A program made the position numbers and the translations under genes. Below, piece by piece: positions 20,701 through 29,970 of a DNA stretch of 48,537 bases. The stretch covers positions 64,042 to 112,578 of the forward strand of contig MNCI01001880.1 of assembly GCA_015680685.1 (NCBI GenBank), read 5' to 3'. Position 1 is the stretch's first letter; the number at the start of each line of letters is the position of its first letter. Below the pieces are notes generated by a model that saw only the letters and a program-made list of their open reading frames with translations, had not been told where the DNA came from and ran no database searches. This stretch comes from Gnetum montanum (lineage: Eukaryota > Streptophyta > Gnetopsida > Gnetales > Gnetaceae).

Positions 20701-22624
20701 CCAAATATCCAAGCCATGGATCAGCCATCCATTCTGCACAACATGGTCACAGGACCCCCCAGAGGCCATTGGCAAGTCTTTTTCAATAACCACCAAGGAC
20801 CAAGCGGGACCATCCTACTTTATGCCTAATAGTACTGACAAGGCTCTTCCCATGAACATAGGCAATGCAGTGAGAGGGGCGCAACTCATTGCTGAGATAG
20901 TGCAATCAAAGCTACAAACTACAAATCGAGAAGCCTCACCCTACAGAAGTGCCCATGCGTGAAATTGAAGAAATGGGCAAAAAACTATCTTAGAGTAAAC
21001 AATGCGCAGTCGGAGTTTGTTGCTAAATGTACATTATTTAGTAGATTCAATTTTCTTTTATATATATGTACTTTAGGAAGATGTTTGAAGTTTGATTTAT
21101 GCAACATAGGTGAGGAGGAGGTTGCTGTCGTGGAAGAGGATCCCTTAGGAGAAGAGGAGCCCTTAGTAGACGATGTCCCTCAACCTGAGGGATACATAAC
21201 TAATGAAGACACTGCCAAAATATTAAGGTAGCTTGAAGAATAAGGGCTGCAATTCAAGAATGGTGAGTTTGACCATTTTCTTAAAGGCATGTAGATGGGC
21301 GATCCCCCAGCTGTCACCCCTATGTGTTTGCTGGGTAGGAGCTTTGCACTACCATTTTCATTATGATCTTGCTTTCCCTCTTCTATCTAATCCTTTTTTT
21401 TCTCTTTTTTTTCTTTTTTTATTTTTCCTTTAATGATGCTAACATGCTTTATCCTGCAATGGGTGATGCTTCCGCTAAAGGTTCTAAATCTTCATACACT
21501 TTCTGCTCACAACCGTGGGTAGAAATCCCAAACAAATTTACCTTTATGCAAGGCATAGTGGATGATATGATTGATCGTTTAAAGAAAATAGATCTTGAGA
21601 TAGGTATATTTGGATTTTTCCATTTTTTTTATTTTTTTGCACCTTTTTCTTATAACTAACATTTCCTCTCTTTGGTGTAATAGCCTCATGTCTTAAATGG
21701 GACCCACAAAGAGCTATTGAAGTTGACATTGTACCTGAGCTCTCTCCTAAAGTAGAAAAGGCATTCTATGATATATACAATGAGGTAAGTAAATGCACAC
21801 TACACTCAGCATGATCACTATGGGAGTGTAGGCATGTAAACGAAGACCTCTACAAACAAGTACAAAAGATCAAAAAATAGAAGGTGAGCTAGGTAGCTGA
21901 ACTGGAAGACCTGTGATAGTGGTATGACTTCATGATGGCCTGCAATAAACTAGAAGGTAGCTAGCATATGGTTGTAATTGACTACGCTATATATCGGTTA
22001 GCCATTAGGCGCAAAAATGAGGCTATGTGTGAAGTTATTGAGCAATACCTGCAAATAGACCTCTTGGCTCAAAAGAACCAAGACTAGAAAGATTATAGTG
22101 CTAAGATGTATGAGTGGGGGCAAACTAAAAAGAACCACAAGTATCAGTATAAAATGGAACACGTAGCCTATCACCAGTAGCAATTTGTTCCTTGATGCTA
22201 TCGGTGCAACATAGGCTTATGATAGGTTTTCCAAACACTTGGTGGTTAGTGAGTCCTCTAAAAGGGAAATTACTATGCCTTTCAGAGAATTTACATCTGC
22301 TACCTTCTCTCCAGGCCCACCTATATGGATGGATGTGGAGAAGGGGAAGACCCTAGTAGGTGTTGACTTAGAAGAGAAGGATTTGGCAAATATGACAGAG
22401 GAAGAAATCCTCCAATGCTTGGAGTCTGGCCTCAATAGGATGCCCTTAGACATAGACATAGGTCCATCTTAGGTTGGTTAAAGTTTCTTTATATTGCTAT
22501 GTATTTTTAGACATTATCCTTTTTATTGACTAATGTATCATTTTATTTTCATTTTGTATAGGATCTAGGTGGCAATGCAAGACCTAGCAAAGCAACAAAT
22601 GAAGATGAAGGGGAAGAGCCTTAG
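17740..22624 (+). pseudogene. Antisense multi-exon gene inside element B (decayed)
   Basis: Unrecognised protein, read on the strand opposite to gag-pol. Possible start GTG-GCC-AAA-CCA-AAG (17740; A-K-P-K-R-I-I-H-R-G, probably once ATG), 40-70 bases after a TATA box. Protein-like blocks jump frame at splice-like sites. Exon about 19060-19519 contains F-S-V-M-M-W-S-H-L-F-A-E-I-S-G and ends at a GTGAGT donor. Exon 19604-19878 (C-R-D-L-R-W-L-D-G-E-W) ends at CAG/GTAAGT. Exon about 19976-20993 holds the longest block (M-D-L-Y-L-A-M-N-P-S-I; G-V-L-F-E-G-L-P-I-G-E-K). Exon 21110 begins G-E-E-E-V-A-V-V-E-E-D. Exon 21684-21784 ends at GTAAGT. About 21830-22470 is charged and coiled-coil-like (E-D-L-Y-K-Q-V-Q-K-I; E-E-E-I-L-Q-C-L-E-S-G-L). 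The last exon 22562-22624 ends at TAG. Many stops are Gln or Trp codons changed by one transition. Tat elements are known to carry antisense ORFs; introns and this position are unusual. Confidence 0.6.
18355..18975. repeat. CATGCTCC/GGAGCATG palindrome array within the antisense unit
   Basis: Inverted pairs GTCATGCTCC...GGAGCATGAC recur at about 18515, 18567, 18627, 18693 and 18764. The copy at 18764-18786 has perfect ten-base arms around three bases. More diverged units follow at 18820-18960 (TTACACTCTGCGGAAGCATAAC). Units are separated by CACTTAGAAAAATTTTG or a close form. The array lies between the first putative exon and the block at 19060, so in a putative intron. Confidence 0.75.
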
Positions 22625-22685
22625 CTTCCCATTAATACATTAAAATGTTTAAGATGTAGCCCTATTGTTGGGAAATTTTGTGTTG

Positions 22686-22709
22686 TTATATATATATATA
22701 TATATATAT
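22686..22709. repeat. (TA)n microsatellite
   Basis: About twelve TA units just downstream of the antisense gene's stop codon. A second short TA run is at 22844-22858. Confidence 0.85.
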
Positions 22710-22894
22710 GGGGATGTATTCCTGGACTATGTATTCTATTTACAATTTAATGAAAAGCATGATAGTTATTTTATTTATGTATTGATATCTAGCATCGTTA
22801 TTTCAAATTATATTTTAGTTAATCTCCCTTTAGAATTTTCTATTATATATATATATATTGATGAAATTAGGCCCTTTTTGGGCCTCCATATGCT

Positions 22895-23250
22895 AGTTTA
22901 AGGCCATTTCGGGCCATACTTCCTATGACAGAAAGTTGATTGCCAGTTTTAGGCCTTGGTCGGGCATGCAATAGTTTGAAGCCATTTTAGGCCATGGTAT
23001 AGTTTAAGGCCATTTTGAGCCCCATACTATAGCTTAAAGCCATTTTGAGCCATTGGTAGTTTAAGGCCATTTTAGGCCGTGGTGTAGCTTAAGGCCATTT
23101 TGAGCCCTCACTACCTATAAGAGAGAGTTGGTTGCTAGTTTTAGGCCTTGATGGGCCATATGATAGTTTAAGACCATTCTAGGCCATGCTATAGTTTAAG
23201 GCCATTTTGGGCCATACTATAGTTTAAGGCCATTTCAGGCTATACTTCTT
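22895..23250. repeat. 28-bp tandem repeats between element B protease and the antisense unit
   Basis: Units of the form GCCATTTTGGGCCATACTAT plus AGTTTAAG recur about every 28 bases (for example 23009, 23039, 23066, 23093, 23201, 23229), with a longer variant containing TTGCCAGTTTTAGGCCTTG. Element C has a short diverged relative (GGTCTAAAACTAGCAAATC on its own coding strand) at the same position after its protease. Confidence 0.8.
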
Positions 23251-23639
23251 TCTTCCCTTTTTCTTGCTTTTGTTTGTTTTTTTGTTTTTTGAAATAAAAG
23301 CATAACTAATACAAAGAGCAAACATAACACAAATTGCAACTATATCGACAAAAGAACTAAAGACAACTCAAGGGAACAAGTAAATTAGGGACATGCCCTA
23401 ATCATGTAGATGTTTCCTAACTTGATGTGGGTTAGGTGATGCATAAGGGTTGAGGGACTCAAGGCAATACTCTTCTAGGCTATCATCTACCATTGAAAAG
23501 GTAATTATGCCCATAGAGCTTCTTCATGGAGATCATTTGTTTTGATCTATTCACTTGTCAAAAAACATTGGCTTTCATTACCAATAGGTGGTGCATTTTC
23601 AGGGACTTCGATCTCTAACCATTGCTCAGTGTCTATGTT

Positions 23640-24060
23640 GTTGATAGCCTAAGGGGCTATGTCATCACTAAAGATTACCACTTCTCCACCCACATAAGGT
23701 AGGTGGATCTCTTGGTGAATTGGTGAAGTGATAGTCCTTAAATGGGCTAACCAGGATCTTCCCAAGATTAAATTGAACCTAGGCATGTCCTCAACCATGA
23801 TGAATTATGCATTAGTGAGGAATTGGTCCCCTGCAATGAAATCAATGGTGATTGTTCCCTTGACCATGATGCATGCCCCATTGAAGGACTTTAAACAAGT
23901 TGTTGTTGTTGGCCTGATTTGATCCACCAAGCCAATCTTGTCAATGATAGGGAATGGGATAACATTGATTATGGCCCCATCATCAACATGCATCCTACGA
24001 ATCCTATACTAACCCACAAAAATTGTTATGAACATGGGGGTAGTAGTTACTTGTCCCTTT
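23640..24060 (-). pseudogene. Element B aspartic protease
   Basis: Retropepsin of a Tat element. Minus-strand M-H-V-D-D-G-A-I-I-N-V-I-P (23993-23955) is the catalytic D-x-G-A motif, with D-D-G-A where D-S/T-G-A/S is usual. The frame stays open to 23805 (G-T-I-T-I-D-F-I-A-G-D). After one TAA the sequence continues M-P-R-F-N-L-I-L-G-R-S-W-L, the conserved second half I-L-G-R-x-W-L, then S-P-I-H-Q-E-I-H-L-P-Y. Element C carries nearly the same text (F-N-L-I-L-G-R-P-W-L; S-P-I-H-Q-K-I-H-L-P-Y). The glycine-flap half and the ILGRxWL half are both present, so loss of function is due to the stop. Confidence 0.88.
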
Positions 24061-24064
24061 TTGA

Positions 24065-25340
24065 GGTTAGATTTAATGTCTTCATCATGAAAAGTTAAGA
24101 GTGTTGGAAGTGGTTCTTCAATTGAGGGTGGAATAATTACGACATGAATGGCTTTTTCTTCTACTAGCATGTCTTCTTTAACAAGAATAAATGCCAACAT
24201 GTGAATTAAAGCCTCACAATGCACAAAAGAAGTCATAACTAGGTTGTACAAGCTCAAGGTTGTATTCTCCTATTTTAGAACATGCTTGACCTATGTGAGC
24301 ACATCTAGAAAATCTTGTCCACCATCCTATTGCTTGGTGGTCTTTATTTCCTCCACACACCCTAAGAGATAGATTTTCTGAGGAGGAGACTTGGATTTTT
24401 GTTGGGTAATGGGCTTTTGAGCCTTAGTGGTTGGTTGTTGCACATGTGTGTCTATGCTGGTGAATTTGGGTGATGGGGCCATGGGAACTGCTGACAAGGA
24501 GATGGGCCTAGGGGGGCCTATTTCAGTGCATTCCCTAGCCATCTTATTAGCTAGATTCTTGTCATGTTTCCTTAGGTGGAAAGGTTGCAATGTAGTCCCC
24601 ACCACTAAACTCTGGGTAGATGGGGGGTTTGTACATTTTGGCAGCTTTATGAAAAATGGTGCTTAGGTTATTGTTGCAACATGGTGCGGGACCCTAACCA
24701 TGAAAGGTGTAACGGGTGCTTGAGGTGGTGCCTTAATGATGAAGGGGACCTGTGGCCTAGTTGACATCAAAGCTTCAACAACACTAGAAGGCACATGGAC
24801 CACAAATGGTTCATGTGTTGCCTCTACGTTGTCATCAATGCTGATAGCATTAATGGTATATCCTGCACTACTAGCATTCAATGGGTCTTATAGATGTTCA
24901 TAAATTGGTTCTCTAGACATACATGATTGATTTTATCAAGGACCAACTTACCTTGATCAATCATGCATTGGATATCACCTTTCAGTGCGAAACAAGAATA
25001 TGTGTCATGGCCTTGCAACTGATGATAGTTGCAAAACTAGTCCAGTCTAAAATTTTTGGGCATCAGAGGCTCATTGGGCATAGCTATAGAGGGGTCTCGA
25101 ATGATCTCATAGTATCTCTTATGACATTTGTGGGAATCTTTTGACATTTGCTTATGCTGAATATGCCTAGCACTCAGTAGTTGATCCAAAAGCTCTAATG
25201 GCTTGATGAACAAAGGAGTATATTTTGAATGATCCTTGAACTCAAAGTTTGACCTTGGTGGAGCTTGCCCTATGGTTTTTGACAATGTAGGTTGATTGGT
25301 TCTTGCATTACTAGAGCTTGATGTTTTGTTGGTAGTGGTT
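24065..25340 (-). pseudogene. Element B gag C-terminal part and gag-protease linker
   Basis: Minus-strand F-C-N-Y-H-Q-L-Q-G-H-D-T-Y-S-C at about 25050-25010 is the C-x2-H-x4-H-x4-C motif typical of Tat gags, all four ligands intact, followed by L-K-G-D-I-Q. Further downstream the linker contains repeated P-F-x-I/V-x-V/A-P blocks (P-F-V-V-H-V-P, P-F-I-I-K-A-P-P, P-F-M-V-R-V-P between 24850 and 24670), which recur as P-F-I-I-R-V-S-P and F-I-I-R-V-P-P in element C. The section 24605-24330 is Pro/Lys/Gln-rich. Frame breaks occur at several places. Confidence 0.75.
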
Positions 25341-25970
25341 ACGGGCTTAGGTGCCTTAGCAGCCTATTTGTTGTTGTTGGGCTTGGCTTCGTTAGCATAG
25401 CTGCCATAGTGGTTTTCGTGGCTTTTCCATTTTCTTTATCTTTCTTTGCATGTGCATTCTTGTAAGCTATGTAAGCTGGGTTGTTGCTAGCCTCTACTGC
25501 ATCCTGTATGCTCTTTGTTTGAGCAAAGGCTTGGCTAAGGGAGTGCAAGGCTAAATAATATAGCTTGGATTTAATGAAATCATTTATGGAATCTTTAAGA
25601 ATGGCTAGCAAGTGGGTTTTAGAAATGGGCTCATGAATCTCATTTAGAGAGGCACTCCAACGTTGTATGAATTTTTGCACAGGTTCTAGTGCTACTTGCT
25701 TAACATTCATGAGTTGGTCTAATGTGGCTTCTAGATTCAAGTTGTACTTGATGTGGGTTACAAAATAACTTAGTGACTCCTCCAGAGTTAAAATGGAAGT
25801 GCAAGGAAGCATGTGATACTAATCTAAGGCTTTGCTAGTTAGAGACATGGCGAAGACAAGAATGAACACATGTGGCCATGGTTGCAATAACAAAGACTTG
25901 GAACAAAAAATGACTAGGTGGGCATTTGGATCACCTTCTTCATTGCATTTCATAAATTTGGGTAGCTAGA
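25340..25970 (-). pseudogene. Element B gag capsid core
   Basis: The best-preserved gag segment runs open from 25812 to 25339. It includes T-L-E-E-S-L-S-Y-F-V-T-H-I-K-Y, E-P-V-Q-K-F-I-Q-R-W-S-A-S-L-N-E-I, A-I-L-K-D-S-I-N-D-F-I-K and the lysine-rich A-H-A-K-K-D-K-E-N-G-K. Upstream in another frame is E-G-D-P-N-A-H-L-V-I-F. This is the retrotrans-gag domain of Tat elements, and it aligns closely with element C at 38700-39180 (L-I-Q-R-W-N-A-T-L-N-D-I; L-K-L-Y-Y-L-E-P). Capsid proteins assemble the particle in which reverse transcription takes place. Confidence 0.88.
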
Positions 25971-26129
25971 TTCTAGGAGGCAATGTAAGTGGAGGAACGA
26001 TGGGGCTAATAGGATCATCCTAATAGAAGTCCATTACATGGACTATTTTGGAGCCAATGGCTTTAAGCTACTTGACCTAATTAGTGAGTGTTTCGATGAG
26101 CTAGAATGCTTAATCGAGGATTGAGGATG

Positions 26130-26460
26130 TTGCAGAGGGTTGCATTAGTTCTACCATTGGTGATGCCATCAGAGTAGCTACCATCAGTGGTGCTGTCAGT
26201 ACAGCTACCAGCCCTGTTGGGGGTGCTATCGGAGCAACTCCCATTGGTGGTGCCATTAGGAAAAATCCCACTAATGGTGCCATTGGAGCAAAGTACTAGC
26301 CCTATTGGTGGCACTATCAGAATAGCCCATAGCCCTGTAGGTGGTTCCATTGGAGTGGCTACTAGCCCCATTAGGGGGGGCTATCAAAGTGGCTCCCAGT
26401 CTTGTTGGTGGTGCTAGTGGAGCAACCCATAGCCCTATAGTTGGTTGTGCCATATGTGAT
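26130..26460 (-). repeat. Intragenic repeats in element B gag N-terminus
   Basis: Plus-strand words such as AGCCCTATTGGTGGCACTAT and GGTGGTGCCATTAGGAAAAA recur every 30-40 bases. On the minus strand they spell imperfect A-P-P-T-G-L-G-A-T-L-I-A-P-P units (26450-26300) and frame-shifted versions (P-P-T-G-L-W-A-I-L-I-V-P-P). The repeats make a low-complexity Pro/Gly/Thr segment ahead of the capsid core. Confidence 0.7.
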
Positions 26461-27311
26461 TCTTGATAATTTTTTGGTTGCAAATAGGGTAGCATTTGGG
26501 ATAATTGAACAGTAGGGAAGGATGTTGTTTCCCACCATGAAGTTGAGGTTGGATCTATTGTTGGTGGTGGGACTGACATAGAAGGGATAATGAAAACATG
26601 GCTTATTTGTGGCTACGATGTCGGCATAGTATGCAAATTTGGCAACATTAGCATCATAGATACTAACTACGATAAGTGAGTATATTGCAAGGGAGTAATA
26701 ATGGGAAAAGAGGCAAAAGGCCCTACATTTTACTATGTTGTCAGCATTTGGTGGCTACCTACCATCGGTGAAGGTTTGGGATGTAACAGTGTTGTAGTCA
26801 TCACAAAGGAGGTAGAAGAATATGATTGGTGTGATTAGAACATAGAGGTAGATGGTGGGGTTGAGGCATAGCATGGGACACCACATTTGGAATAGGATTC
26901 AAACTCCTCCTACCCATCTTGGAGGGGCTCATCATAGTGGGATGTCACATCTAGCTCTCTTGGGCCACTCATCTGGATATGTTGGTCCAAAATACATTGG
27001 AAAGTTTTAGTGAGTGATATAACTACATCAGGTGTGAGAAGGAACTCTTGCCTATTTCAGTGGATAATTTCAAAACTATGCTTTTCTTTTATTTCTTGGT
27101 GGTCCAATGATAGGCCCATCTGCATCTTTGCACACAGAAAGTTGTATCGTTCTTCATCAAGTGCCATGTGTTCAAGAAATTGGTGTCACTATCTAAGAGA
27201 CTACCATTGTGGTTGCATCAGGCTATGTGATAGCTCAATGTCCACCACATGTTGAATAGTGTGGGCCACCTTCAGGCTCAGGGTAGTAGTCGAGGTGTTA
27301 ACAGGGTTCAT
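26461..27311 (-). pseudogene. Element B gag N-terminal region
   Basis: A likely start is the ATG at 27311-27309 (M-N-P-V-N-T-S-T-T-T-L-S-L-K). Downstream come E-H-M-A-L-D-E-E-R-Y-N-F-L-C-A-K and F-L-L-T-P-D-V-V-I-S-L-T-K-T-F, then G-P-R-E-L-D-V-T-S-H-Y-D-E-P. Stops are scattered through it. It is weakly similar to the poorly conserved gag N-terminus and I identify it by position between leader and capsid core. Confidence 0.55.
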
Positions 27312-27767
27312 TTTCACTGTGTCAAAAAAGACATAAGAAGAAGAGAAACTTACAAGAAATGTTGAAATCTAGTAAATTTTAAGCTAAAATTGTTAAATAC
27401 ACAAGTTGTAAAGAAAACAAGTCAAAAATGGCTAAGTTTAAAAATGTTGAAAAAATGGTTATCTCTACTATTACGCTCATCATGCTCTATGGGACTATCA
27501 CGTTGATAGTGTTATCACACTTGATAGAACACTTAGAGCTTGATGAAATGGATAGTTTTGGGCTTCCTGTCCTATGGGGTTCTAGAGGAACTATCAACTA
27601 GGACTAATTTGCATTGACTAGAATGTAGAAAACTCCTACACTGGCCCATGATCCAGCTACTATCATGGTAGATCCACAAGGGTGTTATGTCTATGCTAGC
27701 CTGGTGCTAGTGACAAGCATACAAAAATCATGCGGAACTACCCATGGCACATAGAAGGAATAGGGAG
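27312..27767 (-). other. Element B 5' leader
   Basis: Untranslated leader between primer site and gag. It contains a short palindrome cluster (CATCATGCTCTATGGGACTA, ATCACGTTGATAGTGTTATC) at about 27475-27545 with the spacer word ACACTTAGAGC, the same design as in the LTRs and in the element E leader. Confidence 0.5.
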
Positions 27768-27785
27768 GGCCTCCTTCTAGTGCCA
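27768..27785 (-). other. Primer binding site of element B
   Basis: The minus strand reads TGGCACTAGAAGGAGGCC, starting eight bases after the LTR terminus TCA. Element C has TGG at the same offset. The primer tRNA is not assigned. Confidence 0.65.
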
Positions 27786-27793
27786 AAAAACTA

Positions 27794-29587
27794 TGATGTC
27801 TGAAAATGTTAGTGGTTGGAACATTGAGAGGTCATTGAGCACACAGCCTAACCTCGAGCCTATGGGAGGGCTGTGCTAGAGAAAATGGAAATGGAGTGTT
27901 GTGAATGGTCTGGCCGATTAGAAAAGGACTTACAAGGTGGAATAATAACCATTTGTAAAAGCCTAAGAATAGTATCATGAGTAAATAAAAATACATGTTA
28001 GCTATAGAAACCATAGGAAATTATGCTAAAATTTGAAACAAATGCTAAGCTCAAGTAAAGAAATGGACCACTCCAAGATTGAGGAACATAGCTCTTGATT
28101 AAACAATGTGTAGAACTGGTATGTAGTGTTAGAAAGGCACAACAACGCAATTTGGAAATGTGTTCATAGTCTCTGGCATGTGGTGGATGTGGTGCTAGTA
28201 GCTACAAAAGGGGCTAGACCTATCGAGCTTACAGTTGTGACGTTGTGTGGGTGCTGGGTCACGGTGCTCAACTATGGGAGTGATGAAGATGCTAAGAGTG
28301 CTCTAATGCTTGATTCTTAGAGTGATTTCACTGATCATCAATCAACCAACCACTAAAATGCTAATTATAGGGGTATTTATAGAGGTAGGGTTGATGGGAG
28401 ATGTGGATTGAGTGCCACGTGGCTTGGGTCCCATGTAGCACGAATGTGAGCAAGTCACACTGATATGCTATGCTCAAAGTGTCAAGCTCCAAGTTTCAAG
28501 CTCAACAGTGTCATGCTTTGTAGGATAGGAATGGGAATAGAGAATCCACCAAACTATGACCACACCACCCAAATTGCATGTGCCAAAGTATGAGGGATTG
28601 CAATGTACCTACAATCAATGCCAAAATAAATGCAACTTAGAGCCGACGCTTTGGGACTATGTCTTCCCCCTCTTCCAAGTAGGGTCAAGCATAGGGACAA
28701 TTTTGGGAATCAATAGGGGGTGCAAAAGTAAAGCAAACTACTGATCTTGGTTGCCAAGGGGATGCCAAAGCTGAAATGAAGGTCAATGCCAAATTTTGGG
28801 AGCTTTTGGAGGCATTCAGAGGCATTTTCCAAGTGTCATACTATCTATACTGCAGAGCATAGTAGAGCATAGCATGAATAGTTTAAATTTTTTTGCAGAT
28901 TATGGCTTGTCACGCTATCTACGCTGTGTAGCGTAGCGGAGTGTAGCACCCACATTTTGGTGAATTTTGCCAAAATTTGCAATGTTTCTTCTTGGCACCC
29001 TAGGTGAAGTAGGACAAGTAGCCTCAGAAGTTAGAAAATTTTCAAATGCACCTTCCATATATAGATAGCTTGATAGAATTCTGGTCCAAAACTTAGAAAA
29101 ATATAAGCCTTGAAACTTTTCCTACATTGTCTATAATATGCAGCGTAGTAGAGTGTAACAGGCCCAAAAGATGGAAAATTTACCAAACTGTTTCTTCCAT
29201 CTTGAGCACCTTTGAAACTCCTAGCCTAGCACTTGGATGGACTAGCAACCAGGACATGTGTTAAGCTGGGTAAACTGAAGAGCATAGCAAGCTTGAAAAC
29301 TTGGGAGATAGAAAATTTTTTGAACTATTTAGTCCATCCTCAGTGCCCCTTTGATTGCTTCTAGCTTGTCATTAGTGCAAACTAGCCTTGGAAACATGTG
29401 CTACACTGGTCGTGCTAGGGAGCATACCGGGTAGACTTAGAAAAATTTTGTGAAAATAGGACTCCTAGTATGCTATGTTGTCTATGTTGCATAGTGTGAC
29501 CCTAGACTTAGAAAAATTTCAGCCAAGTTTTGACACCTAGATAAATCTGTTGTTGAATCGCAGGAGCCCAAAAGTAGTGGTGTTTCA
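27794..29587 (-). mobile_element. Element B 5' LTR (right copy)
   Basis: This copy is 1794 bp with plus-strand edges TGATGTCTGAAAATGTTAG and AGTGGTGTTTCA, so the termini are TG...CA. It is collinear with the left LTR over its whole length, including the TATA region, the U3 palindromes (about 28840-29510) and the conserved block at 27835-27935. The right boundary coincides with the resumption of element A's RNase H. Confidence 0.88.
28374..28381 (-). promoter_or_regulatory. TATA box of element B right (5') LTR
   Basis: TATAAATA on the minus strand followed by CCCCTATAATTAGC. This LTR is the one that would have driven gag-pol transcription. Confidence 0.6.
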
Positions 29588-29970
29588 TTGAGAATTATGG
29601 ATGAAGAGTTACCATTTGAAGTATCCATAGATGCTTATGGAATATGAATCAATGTAGTTCTTTCACAATAAGATAAAGTGGTATGTTATGAATCTCATAA
29701 ATTACAAGGAACTAAGGTAAATTACTCAACCCATGATCTAGAATTACTAGCAATTGTTCATGCTTTAAAAGTTTGGAGATATTATCTTTGTGGAAAAATG
29801 TTTGTATGAAAAATAGATTATAAAAGTTTAGAATATTTGCTGAGACAACCTATTTTAAATACTTGTCAGTGACACTAGGTAGCATTATTGGCTAAATATG
29901 ATTTTGAAATCAAATATATTCTCGATAAACAAAATGTGGTAGCCGATGCTCTTAGTTGAATGTGAAAATT
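29588..29970 (+). pseudogene. Element A RNase H (continuation after element B)
   Basis: RNase H degrades the RNA strand during reverse transcription. The text resumes with E-E-L-P-F-E-V-S-I-D-A-Y-G (29600-29640), the usual P-F-x-x-x-x-D-A-S start with catalytic Asp. It continues with V-V-C-Y-E-S-H-K-L, N-Y-S-T-H-D-L-E-L-L-A-I-V-H-A-L-K (catalytic E of the E-L-L-A block), W-R-Y-Y-L-C-G, I-D-Y-K-S-L-E-Y-L (usually T-D-H-x-S-L) and N-V-V-A-D-A-L-S, where the next Arg codon is TGA. The fit with A-P-I-L-S-V at 11527 shows directly that A was interrupted by B. Confidence 0.9.

Larger units (their letters stand above)
11528..29587 (-). mobile_element. Element B: 18-kb Tat/Ogre-like Ty3/gypsy retrotransposon
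   Basis: The element is bounded by two related LTRs and reads on the minus strand. From right to left the order is 5' LTR (29587-27794), primer site, gag, protease, 28-bp tandem repeats, an antisense multi-exon unit on the plus strand, RT fragment, integrase, further tandem repeats, polypurine tract, 3' LTR. Great length, long LTRs, the C-x2-H-x4-H-x4-C gag motif and the form of the RT start (W-S-Y-E-D-M-P-x-L-D-P) place it in the Tat lineage of plant Ty3/gypsy elements. It sits inside element A's pol gene. No clear 5-bp target duplication is visible (left AAGTG, right TTGAG). The coding parts are decayed and the RT core is deleted. Confidence 0.88.

Noticed and set aside
17740-22624. Identification of the antisense protein as a plant mobile domain (PMD) or transposase protein
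   Set aside because: Overall style is reminiscent, but I could not point to a conserved PMD or DDE motif, so no family is given.
22686-22709. (TA)n run as a functional element
   Set aside because: A plain microsatellite; nothing around it suggests an origin or terminator.
11523-29592. 5-bp target site duplication of element B
   Set aside because: Flanks AAGTG and TTGAG do not match and small shifts of the borders do not improve them convincingly.
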